Source: Gaeumannomyces sp. JS-464
Lineage: Eukaryota; Ascomycota; Sordariomycetes; Magnaporthales; Magnaporthaceae
Length of the DNA: 64,000 nt
Reading direction: 5' to 3'
Assembly (NCBI GenBank): GCA_002197995.1
Contig: NGZR01000002.1
Location: forward strand, 6,882,001-6,946,000
In this document: one piece after another, positions 1 through 11,798 of the stretch
How the letters are laid out: every line of letters starts with the position of its first letter
Numbering within the stretch: the first letter of the stretch is position 1
Notes under the pieces: generated by a model
Told to the model about the DNA's origin: nothing
Database searches by the model: none
Seen by the model: only the letters and a program-made list of their open reading frames with translations
Translations under genes and position numbers: made by a program

Positions 1-1388
1 GCGGCCAGGAGCAGGTCCGGTGCCAGCGCGGCTGCTGCTCAGTCTGATCTTGAGCCTGTCTAGTAGCATAGGCCCCGACAGACTGCTGAGCCCATAATGC
101 CCCAGTCCCAACAGGCAGTCCCTGAGGCTCAGCAACCTCATGTCGGCTACCAGATGCTTCAGCAAGATCAGAGGCGCAGAATGCTGTGCCTTAGGGTACG
201 GTGTTCCAGCAGCCTGTGCCGCAGCCTGCCCAATCGTACGTGGTTGGCCCGGCCAACATGCCCGGCTTGGATGCAGTCGGTGGAAGCAACAGGCCCTGAG
301 CACCCACAAACACGAGTGGACGGCTGAAAATAAATAGGAGATCGGAATGACCCTCAGCACTAGTGCCGAGACCGCCCACATATTGGAGACCAGGCGCAGC
401 AAGCCTGACCCTCTGCGCGAGTATGTGACGACCGACCATAGCCACCTTCAAATCGATCTGATCTTGCCCTGATCTCAGCCTGATATGTATCGGACCTGGC
501 GCTCCTCGCTCCGGCGGCAAGCTGCAGAAGGTCAAGGCCTACACCCAACGGCGTTTGGGAAAGCAGGAACTACACGTGAGACCTCAGCCGATGGACTGGT
601 GAAGCAACTGAGTGCCGTTTTGGCCAATAGGCAAGACACGGCCGGCTACTACTGAACCAACGCCTCGTAGAGAGTGAGAAACAAACCGGCTACCTACAAG
701 TACAAGAACGATCATGACCGGCTCGTTTCCATCCAGAGCGCCGGAGATCTGCACACAGGCCTTTCTGCCCAGCCTTTACCCTTGAATTGCCGCAATCACC
801 AACGACCTGCTCCATGGCCAGGCTCGCCCACGCTACATCGGGCGGCCTCTTTGACACTACATTGAACGCCGGACAGCAATTTGTTGTCCAGGAAGCTGCA
901 AAGCCTGGGTGCGTGGGCTTTTTGTGCGACATACCTAGGCGCCGGAGACCCGCCACGCAGGAGTACCCAAAGTGCAGGCTCAGATGCGATCCCGTCGACA
1001 GAGCGACGGCTGATGTCGCCCTCGGCTGCTGCCCGCGCGCAGAAGCATGGTGCCTCCACGGCTGCTCTGCTATACGCCTTCAACCCCGGCTATCTCTGCG
1101 TGCCCGACGCCGCCTGTCTGGGTCAAGCAGCAGCGCTGGGCTCGGCGGGCGACAGCGCTGGGCGTGAACAAAGGCGATGCTAATGTAGAGCCAGGTCACG
1201 ATAAGCACGCCGCAGTCCTGGTGGATGACGACGTCGGCGTAGGCCGGCGCGACTAGGTCACAGTGACGGGCTCAAATACCTACTCGGTCATGGTGATGGG
1301 GCGGCGCGTGGCCCGCGAGGTCCGTGTTATTGTTTCTACTTATGTCCTCCGCCGACCCTTGCTCTACCTGCACCGATCCAACCACCCG
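1..1388. other. GC-rich region without a clear gene
   Basis: No reading frame here matches a family I recognise. Near 97-330 a Gln/Pro-rich stretch can be read on plus across a stop, and a second open stretch starts with the ATG at 347 and meets stops at about 470 and 651. This could be a decayed gene or 3' flanking sequence. On minus around 1070-1255 a short hydrophobic stretch can be read but has no start, stop or partner exon I trust. I call no gene here. Confidence 0.4.
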
Positions 1389-2268
1389 CTATTTGCCAGC
1401 GCGGAACCTGTCCCAGCTGCTCCTCATGCGTATGGCTTGGCCGGGAGTGAACTCGTTGAAGCACGAATCGATGCTGTAGTCCATGTAGTTGTGGATGGGG
1501 TCGACGCCGGGGCGGTTCGGGCACGTGTTCCTCCCCACGGGGCACCCCGACGACGCGATCGCCTCGGCCGGCGTGTCGTCGACCAGGTCCCGCCGTCCAC
1601 CTCCTCGCAGCCGCCCTGGAACGGGTGGAGCAGCCCCAGCCAGTGGCCAATCTCGTGCACGGCCGTGTAGCCGAGGTTATACTGGTGCAAGGTGCCGCCG
1701 GGCTGGCTGGCGCCGGCAATAATGATGCCGTCCCAGATGAAGTCTACCGAGTCGCGGGCGGGCAGCTCGGGCAGGGGCGGGGCCGAGATGCCGAGCAGAC
1801 CACCGCCCAGGTCGATGGTGTACAGGTTCAGGTCGGCGTAAGAGCCGCGCCGCAGGACGCGCTTCATCTCGATGGCATCGGCAAACTCGGTAAGCGCGGC
1901 CCACGAAGCATTAACGCTGCGCGTAGTGCTGGCGAGGTTGAAAGCGAAGCCGTACGGCGGGAAGATGGTGTTAAGGACCAAGAGCTGCTTCTCGACGGTC
2001 GAGGCAGGCGTGTTGCCGCCAGCCTCGGTCTCGTTGGACGCGACGATGTGGTAATGCAGCGTGATGTTGACCACCTCGCGAGCGGCGGTGCTCAGGATGC
2101 CAGCCGTCGAGGCAGCGGCGGCCTCGCCGGCGGCGAGCTGCTTGAACGCCTGGATCTGCGCCGGCGACAGGGGCAGAGTGCCGCACCGGACCCCGAGCCC
2201 AAGCCGCGCCCGGCCTTGAGCGAGCCGGTGGCCGCGAGGGAGAGGGCTGCGAAGGAGGGGAGATGCAT
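1389..2268 (-). CDS. Secreted M43B (pappalysin/MEP1-like) metalloprotease, frame broken twice
   Basis: Secreted zinc endopeptidase of the M43B family (fungal MEP1-like), expected outside the cell. The ATG at 2268 opens a short signal-like leader ([19 protein letters not shown]). After a frame break near 2190-2210 comes a propeptide-like stretch, then the catalytic domain with the extended zinc motif [13 protein letters not shown] at about 1619-1657 (HExxHxxGxxH) and a Met-turn in HNYMDYS at about 1470. A second break near 1592 falls where GGCGGGACC lacks one G: restoring the frame gives the expected continuation ([10 protein letters not shown]) and the family Cys residues, ending at TAG 1389-1391. 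Length of about 290 codons fits the family. Both breaks are single-base and may be sequencing errors. It is divergent from the S41 peptidase gene, 663 bases away. Family call is firm; activity depends on the breaks being artefacts. Confidence 0.85.
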
Positions 2269-2931
2269 CTTGTAACGGGGGGAATCAGGCGGGCTGCGAA
2301 GCTAGGAGATGCCACTAGCGCTGCTTGCTCCCTGCTGCGAAGGCAGAGGATATCGCGCTGGACGGATGTTATATACTGTTCCCGGGCCAGCCAGCCCATC
2401 ATTGCGAGCAACGCCCCATTGCCGTACCATTTGACAAGTCCATCGATTCTGCGCTCGTATAGCTGCCGCGAAGGCCCTATCGGCAATTTCCCAAAACCAG
2501 GGCTGCGCGGGACGCGAGGCAGACTGGCAGTAAGGAATCCGTCTCTGTCAAATCCCAGCAAGCGGATGGAACTGGACGATAAGGGCCGCGGTACCTGCCC
2601 AAAAAGGCAGGTGATAAGCGAATCCTTGTCATCGATCGCATGCGGCTGCGGGCCTGCCCGGCGATGCGTCAATCTTGTGGATATACGATTACGCCAGCAT
2701 CGCAATTTGGCAGGTCGACAGGGGAAAGAGGCCTTGGTCGTGCCTTGGCGCGGTAGATCGCGGAAGGTAGCCACCAGGACAATCATGTGCCCAGGTGGGC
2801 GGGCTTCTTGCAGAAAAGCCCAGGCGGGCTTCTTGCAAAAAGACAGAGTGCGCCGTGGCTGGCCGTCATCGTCTGGTGCCGAACCAGCATTTGTCCTCCA
2901 CGGCATCGACAACGGGCGCCCCGACATCAGA
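2269..2931. promoter_or_regulatory. Divergent intergenic region between two secreted peptidases
   Basis: It separates the minus-strand M43B gene from the plus-strand S41 gene, so both promoters should lie here. A TATATA box is visible at about 2370-2375, roughly 100 bases from the M43B start. At 2792-2841 an imperfect direct repeat with the core GGGCTTCTTGCA occurs twice, about 26 bases apart. No gene is evident. Confidence 0.45.
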
Positions 2932-5234
2932 ATGGCCCTGTTCCTGGCTGTCGTGACGGCCGCGGCCGCGGTGCTCGCCGCGCCCGCCGCCGCCAACGCC
3001 ACTGCTACCGCTACCCAGCCATGCGGTACCGTCGGGTCGTCGTGGACCGCCCAGAAGGCTGCGGGCGTCGAGATCCCCCGCGTCGACGCGGCGTTGGCCT
3101 ATGCCTGCTTGACGTCGATCCCTATGGAGAAATCGACCGCGCTCAGGTTCGCCGACGAGCTGGTCCCCTACCTCGAGTGGCAGTCGGACGTGGCCTACAA
3201 GAAGAAGCCGCCCGGGGCTACGCCTACGCGGGCTACGACATATTTGCCGAACTGGCCGCCGTCCGGGCCGGCATCGTGGCCGGCGCCTACGCGACCGAGC
3301 ACGCGTGGCAGTCGGACCTCTTTGAGCGCGTCTTCGGCGCCGGCCACGACGGGCACATGTACGTGCTGCCGGACCTGCTCGACACGGTGCACTGGCGCCG
3401 CGGCCTGGCGCTCGTGTCGGTCAGCGAAGACGGCGTGGCGCCGCCCGTCCTCAAGGTCTACGAGGATCTTATCTCCGGGGCCGCCAGCGCGTCCGTCGTC
3501 ACGCACATTGACGGCAGGGACGCCGTCGACTTCGTCCAGGACTGGGTGGACAGGGTCGGCGAGCACCAAGACCGCGACGCCAACTACAACGCCATGTTCT
3601 ACTCGAGGGCGCAGGAGGCCGTATATGGGACTAGGGGCCATTTCAGCGGCGGTGGACGGCCGCAGTGAGTCCACCTCCTCCGTTCCCGTGCGCGAGCTGC
3701 TGAGGCGTGCGGGCTGACATTTTGCGCCAGGCTTCTCTACCCCGGCGAGACCACCACCCTGGCTTTTAACAACGGGACCGTCGTCCAGGTCCGCAACAGC
3801 GCGCTGCTGCAGGGCAACTGGACTGGGGTTGTCGACGCAGCTTCTTTCGGTAAGTCCCTCTTGGTGCCCGCCGGCTCCCGCTGCCCTGCCTCTGATGTTT
3901 TCCGTTTTCCCCGGTACCCCGGGCAAGAAAGGCTGCAGCCTGCAGACTCCAGGCCCCGCTGACAAGCCCTGCAAACAGTCCGGAAACTCACACCCCTAGC
4001 CGTGCCTGGCGCCCAAGTCCCCGACCCCGGAAACGAGGACAGAGAAGATCTCGCGCGCCGCCCAGGCATTTCTCCCGCCGCCGTCGCTAGGAGTGCTCTC
4101 CTGTCAACGCGAGCAGCCAGTGCATGGCCCGGCTATCCCGAGGCCGAGGCCGTGTCCCTTGACAAGAGCGCCTCGGGCTACTTCCTATCGAGCCCGGGCT
4201 TCTCCGACGTCGCCGTCCTCGTCCTCACCAGCTTCTCCCCGATTGGCTTCAACGTGCAGGCCGTCGTGCAGAGCTTCTACGCCAAGGCCGTCGCGGCCGG
4301 CAAGAAGAAGCTGGTCGTCGACCTGCAGGTCAACGAGGGCGGCTTCATCTATCTGGCTTACGACATGTTCCGTCAGCTCTTCCCGGATATTGTGCAGCAG
4401 GGCCTAGGCCGCCGCCGCCTGTCCCCGGGCTTTGAGGCGCTCGCAACCGCGGCCGCCGCCATCTGCGAAGGCTTCGACCCCCACGCGGCGGAAAAGGTAC
4501 GTGACTCGGACCTCTGGATCCTGTGCCAGTCCCCGCTCAACTACGGCTACGAGCTCGACCCGGCCCTGCGCCACTTTGAGTCCTACGGCCAAAAGTACGC
4601 CCCCCACGAGTACCACGGCGACCGCTTCACCAACCTCACGGGCTGGGACCTGGGCAATCAGGCAGACTCTAGCAGCCCCTACTATGGCTTCGGCATGAAC
4701 GTGACGGGCTACGGCGACCGCACAAACCTAAGCCGTCCTTTCGCCGGGCCCGACGACATTGTCATCGTTTACGACGGCGCCTGCGCGTCCGCGTGCACCA
4801 TCTTCTCCGAGTTTATGGTGCACCACGCCGGCGTCAAGACCGTGTCCCTCGGCGGCCGGCCGGGCAATGCGGGGCTCACCCAAGGCGTCGGGGGGGTGAA
4901 AGGCCCGCAAAGTTACAGCTTTAGCGACATCAAGGGATACGTCGACCGCGTCAAGCGCAAGCTGGCCGCGAGCAAAAATCCGACCGCACCCCAGGAGCTG
5001 GCCCGGTATACCAACTATGTGATTAGTCGGTCCCCCAAAGGCTCGCTCATCAACTTTCGCGACGCTATCCTCCCGGGAAATACGCAGGATGGCACCCCTT
5101 CACAATATGTAGCCGAATATTCGCGCTGTCGGCTTTTTTGGACTGAAGAGATGGTGAAAAGCCCCGAAGCGGTTTGGAAAGCTGCTGCCGGCGTGGCTTT
5201 TAAACAAGAAAAATGTGCTAAAGGTGGATTTTAA
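2932..5234 (+). CDS. Secreted S41-family (CPAF-like) serine peptidase, three or more exons
   Basis: Secreted fungal peptidase of the S41 / CPAF-like family. The ATG at 2932 opens a clear signal peptide (MALFLAVVTAAAAVLAAPA). Exon 1 runs to 3664, intron 1 is 3665-3730 (GTGAGT...CCAG), exon 2 is 3731-3849, intron 2 is 3850-3931 (GTAAGT...AAAG), and the rest follows to TAA 5232-5234. The large C-terminal part has the family landmarks: a KKLVVDLQVNEGG strand at about 4308-4345 and the nucleophile region YDGACASACTIFSEF at about 4770-4815, where the Ser inside CASAC is the likely nucleophile. Two frame breaks occur: near 3215 in CCGCCCGGGG (one G or C missing), and near 3990-4000, where exon 3 must change frame or hold an unrecognised small intron. 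The last ~230 bases grow AT-richer toward the repeat block but still encode the normal C-terminus. Confidence 0.82.
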
Positions 5235-5492
5235 AAGGTTTTTTTTTTTTCCCCCTTCTTTTGTATTGTGTTTTAATCCGACGTATTTAAGATTGTACTT
5301 GTGCGGGCTAAAAGCGCCCCGCACTCGATCGGCCCCTTAGGGATAGAGTGCGGCACGGCAATCTGTCGTTTTTCGGTCAATCTGTCGTTTTTTTTAAACA
5401 TGACTTCCCATACAAATTAGTGGGGAATCAATATACCCTCAATTTGGCCTATAACCTCCCCAACTGCATATTACACAGGCACATGCATGCCG
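5235..5492. other. 3' flank of the S41 gene with small repeats
   Basis: It starts with a T/C-rich run after the stop. An inverted pair, GCACTCGATC (about 5320) against GATAGAGTGC (about 5343), can form a short hairpin, and CAATCTGTCGTTTTT occurs twice in tandem at about 5360-5392. No coding sequence is seen. Confidence 0.4.
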
Positions 5493-7240
5493 GAGAGAGA
5501 GAGAGAGAGTATATTTAACGTCGGCAAGTCGGGATCTACCAGTCCCTGCCTCCCTAGGGGCATACGACGTGCTAGCGCTACCTAAGCTTATCTACACCAG
5601 GCTATAGTGCTGCCATCGAGGCGGCTAACAAATTAAACCCGAAGGCACACGGAGATCGGGCCGCGTTCCGGCGCTCCTTCTTGGTGAGCGGCGATCGGCA
5701 GTAGGGCGTAAAGACGCCGGGACGTTGTAAGTGCTGCGGGTGGTAGTGATGCGGTCGGCCGGCGAAGTGCCGGAGTAAAGTAGCGGCTGGGTTTAGGCGG
5801 GGAGGTCCTCGGGACCGCCCTTAGGCCCGGCCGGATGTGCGGGGGACCAGCGAGCCTAATGCTGGTCCGGGTTAAGTGACAAAGACACACGAAAGAGGTA
5901 AAAGGGGAAAGGCGGAGGATTTGCGCCTTCATGTCCCGTTACTATCACCCGGCGATAGTGAAATAGTTGGTGGCCTCGACGAACGAGGCGAAGACAAAAC
6001 GGCTTCTGGAGTAGCCGTTTCCAATATCCCGGTTTGTTAAAAACTGGAGCGGGGTCCGCCTTTGGGCATTTGTTTTCGAGCGCCTTAGCCAACCTGCAAT
6101 ATACAGGGTGGGAGGGGGATTCGTTTCTCCCACAGCGGCACGGGTTGTCGTCTTTGTGTTTAAATTTTCTGTGGTACCAGTCGAAATCCCCGTGTCCTGT
6201 GCGTGCCGCTACTAGCCGTTGCAATACCCTCCGGTGCAGTTGCAAAGCGTCAAGCGTGTGTTGTGGTGCTGGCGGGAGGCCTATAGCCTTGTATCGTTCC
6301 GGGAGGTTATCCTCGAACCAAGAATTCCGCGTGTCCCGGGCTATTTTCCGGGCTAGAGCTTTAACGCCGGCCACTGCCGGTTTGGCATGTTGGGGGTACC
6401 GGGAGGGCCGTGCCTAGCTTTGCTTCGGTATCGGCTTCCTCGTTCCCGAGGATTCCCATATGGCCCGGGGACCAACGGACGTGTACCCGGTGTTTATCCA
6501 TAAGGCAGTGAACCTTTTAAAGGCCTTTTGCGAGCTGTTAGGGGCCGTGCTTAAAAAGCCATTAGCCGCCGTGGTGTTATCGAGGCATAAGTGGTAGGTG
6601 CAGTCGCGGAAGTTCCAAATAGCGTTGCGGAGGCCCATCCGGGCTCCTTCCGCCTCGCCGTCGAATATTTCGGCGGGATGCCCCAGCCTGCCGTGCCCGG
6701 AGAGTTTACGTTGGCCGGCTTGGTAAATTACCCAGCCGTATCCAACTGCTCCGTCCTTTGCTTTGGACGCGTCGCTATACACTATAACGTCCGTAGGAGG
6801 GAGGGTGTTTAGCTATGCTACAAATGCTTTAGCGGCTGTTTGCTTTTCTTGTGTGGCCACCGTAAGGCCCGTATATTTATAGGGGAGGTAGGCCGGGCGT
6901 ATGCATGCCGGAAGGAGTGTGGCTGTCCTTGCAGGCAGGCAGTTTGCTTTCCGGGCAGGCCCGCCCTGGGCCCTTTAGCGTTAAGGTGTTAAAGCAGTCG
7001 AGGGCAGAGAAATTGGGGGAGCAGAAAGATTGTATTCGGAGTAAGTTGGAGGCCGGAGGCCTGGCCTTGTAGAGATTTGAGATATCTCTTTGCGGGATCC
7101 ACCTTGTGGAGCCTCCGTCCTTATTTGACGATAAAGGTTTCCAGTCCCACCTTTTTTATTTACAATTAAAGCCCTACTGGCCGTAATAAATGCTGGCCTT
7201 TTAAAAAAAAAAACGGTATCGTCCTCGATGTTAAATATAA
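5493..7240 (-). mobile_element. Tad-like non-LTR retrotransposon (LINE), 3' part
   Basis: Minus-strand remnant of a LINE. At 6414-6782 the translation gives an RNase H domain: it starts with MYSDASKAKDGAVGYGW (first catalytic Asp), then a Glu in GEAEGARMG and an Asp in CLDNTTAANG. Downstream at 5856-6374 is the C-terminal Cys/His segment (CRCGRNESPSHPVYC) that follows RNase H in Tad-clade elements. The 3' untranslated part runs to a (TC)n tail, seen as GA repeats at 5493-5509 on plus. Reverse transcriptase is not recognisable; the sequence above about 6890 is increasingly RIP-altered, so the left limit of the element (7240) is approximate. The 3' end is shared with the plus-strand copy at 31.5-31.9 kb. 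Confidence 0.8.
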
Positions 7241-7614
7241 ATAGCATAATGTTTTCCTCCTTTTTCGCCCTTATAACGCCTAGTTTTTACGCGGGCGTCC
7301 ATGGCCGCGCTTAACCGGAATAGGTTTTTAAATTTTAAAAACGTTATTGGCTACCAAGAAAGCGCCGTCGGTAGGAGCGTTAACTTTGCTTTTAAACGCG
7401 GTTAAAATTGCTTACGACTTTTCGTAAGCCTCGATTATTTTAAATGCGTGTTTAAAGTTAGCCTTAGGCTTTTAAATGCTTTCGTAATTTTCGTATCCCT
7501 TTTAAATCACGTAGTACTGGATAACGCCGCCTTTTTTAACCTTATAGTTAGTAATGCGTTTAACTTTAAACAATTTGTCCTTAGGGTTGCTAAGGTCGTT
7601 AAATTCGTCGTCGA
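7241..7614. other. AT-rich RIP-altered DNA, origin unknown
   Basis: Between the LINE remnant and the first LTR. Rich in TA and CG and poor in CA, as expected after RIP. I see no conserved motif; it may be more LINE sequence or an older insertion. GTCGA (7610-7614) directly precedes the LTR. Confidence 0.35.
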
Positions 7615-9114
7615 TGTTACAATTAAAGGTTTGCTCCTAGGGTGGGGCACTTTAAGAGTGAACTGGACAGTATCGCTGGGCTAAAATGTAAAAGGAACAG
7701 GTAACTAGGGGAACGGTTTAATTGCTTGCCCTAAAAAATACCTGGAAGCTAACTTAAATTAACTAATACCAAAGCCTTAGTTTAAAACTACCTAGGATAA
7801 TAGGGAACCCATTTTATATACACATTTTTTTACCTTTAATAATTTTTGGATTTGTAAATTTGTTAAAAAATTTAAAAATCTTTTAAATCCGTAAATTTAT
7901 TAAAAGATATAAAAATTTTTAAATCCGTAAATTTGTTAAAAAATTTAAAAATTTAATTTAAATAAGCTGTAAAGTTACGTAACTTTTTAAAAGCGGGGTG
8001 GGAGCTTGTTTTAACACATCGAGTTACTAAGCTTTTGCCTTGCTTTTAGCCCTTATGTTTAGTCGTAATATTAGGTTTCCCTTTTTAAGCCAAGTTTTTT
8101 TTTTTTAGCTATATTTCGCTGCCCCGCTTTTCGTTAATTAGTAAGTACTTTTTTTGCTTACCGCTTTCCCCTTTTTTCTATTTAACGAAATGTTTAATTA
8201 AGTGCGAAAACGTTTTTTTTGCGAAAAAAAAACTTTTTAACGTAAGGACCTGCTTGTTTAAATTGTCTTTTCTGCTACCGAAATGCCTTTTTGTTTTTTT
8301 ATTACGAGGTTTTAAAACGTAAAAAGTGTAAAGCTTTCTTTTAAAACTGTTTTAATGCGTGAAGTGCTTTAATCGAAACTGTTTAATGTTACAATTAAAG
8401 GTTTGCTTCTAAAGTAAAGCACCTCGAGGGTGGAAAGGATAGTATTTCTAATTTGGTTAATAGGGGAACACGTAACTTAAAAGGACAATTTAATTGCTTG
8501 CCTTAGGGGATGCCTAGGAGCTAACTTAAGTTAACTAATGCCGAAGCCTTAATTAAAACTACTTAAAACAATAGGAAATCCATCTTTTATATACACGCTG
8601 CCTTTTGCCTTATGTTGGGTTAGATTTGTGGCTTTGCCATAAATCCACAAATCCCTTTTGGATTTGTTGCTTTGTTACAAATCCACAAATCCCTTTTCGA
8701 ATTTATTGCTTTGTTACAAATCCATAAATCCTTTTTAATTTACGTAACTCCACGTGACCGGGGCGGGGCGAAGGCATCATTTCCGGGCCCCTTTGCCTTG
8801 TTGTTTTAGGGCTTGCATGCTAGTTGTAACATTTAAGTTGCGACATTTTAAGCCCTTTTTTTGTGCAATTTCGTTTTATCGGCTTTTAATACTAGTAAAT
8901 GGAAGCTAAAGTTAAAGCGGTAAAAGAAAAACGTCGTTTTTTAAATAATAAGCTTAAACGTTTGCAAAAGCAAAAAAAGGTGTGGATTAAAAGAAAAATG
9001 CACGCCATTTAATGCGGTATCGACGCTGTGGAAAAATTGGAACGAGTGGAGCGCGAGGAGGCCGGAACGGTAAAGGAAGTTAAGCAAGCTTTTGCTAAAC
9101 CTTCGAGTTTATTT
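7615..9114 (-). mobile_element. Gypsy element 3: 3' LTR plus 3' internal sequence, interrupted
   Basis: The LTR at 7615-8070 reads TGTTACAATT...GTAATA on plus, which is the minus-strand orientation of this gypsy family. Inside it (8071-8386 and 8832-9114) lies the family's 3' internal region: the same leader as at 12247 (TTAGGTTTCCC), then remnants of the antisense Cys-cluster/coiled-coil frame, readable on plus at about 8897-9060 (KLKRLQKQKKVWIKRK, then EKLERVEREEAG). The copy is interrupted by a solo LTR at 8387-8831 and cut at 9115 by the 5' LTR of another gypsy element. Its gag-pol and second LTR are not in the window. Confidence 0.75.
8387..8831 (-). mobile_element. Solo gypsy LTR with TSD TTTAA
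   Basis: A 445-base LTR from TGTTAC to GTAACA, flanked on both sides by TTTAA (8382-8386 and 8832-8836). The flanking internal sequence of element 3 reads through once the LTR and one TTTAA are removed, so this is a later insertion reduced to a solo LTR by LTR-LTR recombination. Confidence 0.85.
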
Positions 9115-9541
9115 TGTTACGACCGTAGCTAAAAAAAAGGTCGGCAGGTAGGACTTTTAAAAAAGGGATGGGACTTACAGGACTTTGCACTTTTGGCCAC
9201 GTAACATTAAAAGGTTTAAATAAGCCGACCTTTGGTAATTTATTAATTTGTAAGCAAAGCAGCAAATTACAACTAATTTGTTAATTTGTGCGCAAAGTAA
9301 TAAATTAAAGCGAAATGTATAAAAAGGTTTATAAAGATATAAAAAGGCTAGGCCTTTTTACCGCCATAGCTTTAATTAAAGCTTTAGCATTAATTAACCT
9401 AAGTTAGCTCCCAAGCATCCCTTAAACAAGCAATTAAATTATCCTTTTAAATTACGTGTTTTTTTTTTTTTTTAAACTAGCGATATTATCCTATCCACCC
9501 CCGAAGTGCCCTATTTTAAAAGCAAACCTTTAATTGTAACA
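9115..9541 (+). repeat. 5' LTR of gypsy element 2
   Basis: 427 bases, TGTTACGACC...AATTGTAACA. Its last ~160 bases match the other LTRs of the family; the first ~250 bases are diverged and AT-rich, with TTTGTRAGCAAAGC-like sub-repeats. Confidence 0.75.
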
Positions 9542-10621
9542 TTTTAACTAATGCTATTTAATACTTCGTTAAAAAAAGGATAATACAGTTATAACGAGCA
9601 GTAGTAAAAAGCTAAAAAAAAAAGAAAAAAACCACGGTTTTTACCTTTAACGGTATTAAATATAACTTCGAAAAAGCCACCGATACGGCAAGCTTTTTTA
9701 AGCTTATAGCGGACGAAATCGCCAAAAGGTAAGCCGAAGTAAAGCAACTTATTGCAAAGTTGGTATTTTTTAACACACTTATTGCAATCCGAATGTACAA
9801 ATTCCTATTTTTAAATCTTTACGAAAAAAAGGACAGCAAGCTTAAAACGTTTTTTTACTAAATGCAAAAGTTATTTAAGTTTTACAAATAACAGTTCGTA
9901 AGCGAGGAATAAAAAGTCGCTTACGCTATTACTAAACTAAACGGGCAAAGTGAAAAAATGGTTTTAACTAACTTAAAGCGATTATTTTAAAAGATATGAA
10001 AAAAGTTACAAAGCTATTAAAATTATTTTTGCCAATTTCGAAACTTTTAAAAAAAAAGTCGGGGAAATGTTCGAAACAATCGATAAAACCTAAATCGCTG
10101 AAAAATATTTATTAGCTTTTAAATAACAAAAAGCCGCTATTAAATACGCTGCAAACTTTTAACCGGTTAGCATTAAGCTTAATTAGAGCGACGCTGCGCT
10201 AATACTGCATTTTTATAACGAATTACGTAAAAACGTAAAAAACAAACTTGCAAAATAAAATCGCTTGGAGTTTTTTACGAATTACGTTAAAAACGCGGTC
10301 CGCTTTAACGATAAATTATACGAACGATAATAAAAAAAGGATATAGTTTTAAAAGTGCTGTATAAAATAATAAAGTTAATTAAAAAAGGTTAAATAGCAA
10401 CTTATTACGGTTTACGAAACGAATTTAAATTTTATAAATTTTAATGCAAAAGTTGCTTATTAATAATAAAGGTAGTAAAAAAGCAAAAGTAAAACTTAAA
10501 AAACGAAAAATGTTTTAAATACGGTTAAACCGGCTATATTAAAATAAATTGCTTATAACGAAATAACCACCGCCAAGTAGCTAACTTTTAATAAGCGCAA
10601 AAAGCCCGACATTAAAAAAGT
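9542..10621 (+). pseudogene. gag relic of gypsy element 2
   Basis: Nucleocapsid-type gag destroyed by many stops. A zinc knuckle can still be made out at about 10510-10551: C-F-K-Y-G-stop-T-G-Y-I-K-I-N-C, where Y and the stop are TA-type changes from Cys and Gln and Y replaces His. The same knuckle lies in element 1 on minus at about 17820-17870. Interrupted at 10622 by a Fot1 transposon (TSD TA) and resumed at 19957. Confidence 0.7.
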
Positions 10622-11798
10622 TAACGTGGTTTACATGCGAGTGGATTAAACAAGCGAGTGGATTACCGACACGCGTTTTTCGCACAATCGACTCGCATGC
10701 CAACCAACAACGCCAGGAATCCATTTAAACTACTCGGAACTGTATATATCGGACATTTCCACTTTTTTTTAACAGGTGCGCGCATTGTGTCTGGTTTTGC
10801 CGCAAATGCCACATCGCCGACGAGTTGCCGTCGCCCTCCTTTCCGGACCCCCCTAATCGCGCATTTCTTGCTATAACTGCCCATCCAGTTCCTCTTGGTC
10901 CAGCACATTTCGTACCTTTTTAATAGTAAGTAACCTTCCAAGTCGAACACGTGTTTTTTTGGCCTTTCGGCGCTTACTTAGTGCTTCGTTCGCCTTTTTA
11001 AACGTAAACACCTCGGCTCGGAAAAGGGCCACCTCGTGCATAATCGCTTTCGCCCTTTTGGCAATTTAGTTTACAGCCGTATTAATAGGTGTCGGAAAAC
11101 TGCCTTAGTAATTGGAAATCCGAGTTTTAATGTGTTCGGACTGCGAAGTTGCTTTTTTAGCTGTCCTAGGCGTTTTGGAGGTCCAAGGTTCGAAGTCGTT
11201 TAAAGGCTCCCTTAAAAGAGTTAAAATCCGTAGCTTTACATCCAGCTTTTTTAAAACCGATTCCGAATTAAAAGGAGCAAGGCCAGCCTTTCGAAAGCCT
11301 TTTCGAATGTTTCCCTTAATTATAAAGTTAAAAAATGCCGCTTTAAACGCTAAAAGGAACTCGACTTTAATTACGTGGTTAACGTATAACCTTATTAAAT
11401 TTTCGATTTATCGACCGTACGCCCTTTTTATCGGGCCGAAGCATTTAACGTTAAGCGGTTAAAGGAAGTAAAACGAATGCGAAGGCATGCAAAGCGTAAT
11501 AATGTTATGTTTTTAGCAGTAAAGCTCGAAATCCGTCGAATGGTAGCTTTCGTATCCGTCTAGCACTAATAAACGATGGGACCCCGTAAAACGAGCTGCA
11601 ATATGTTTGTTAAAATGCCGGATCCATTTCAGGCCGAGCTCGTTCGTAATCCACTTGTTAAAACTCGTTGCGATAACCTAATTACGTAAAAGGTCGGTTT
11701 CCGAGTACCAATTAACCAAATGGTACTGCCTTTTAACGATAATAAAAAAGGGGATCGCTTAACCGCAATAGTTAACCTTTTAAATAACTGTAGCCCAT

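Noticed and set aside
2263..3717. A single 484-codon gene from 2263 covering the S41 start
   Set aside because: The first ~220 codons overlap the M43B start and the promoter region; a signal peptide directly follows the ATG at 2932.
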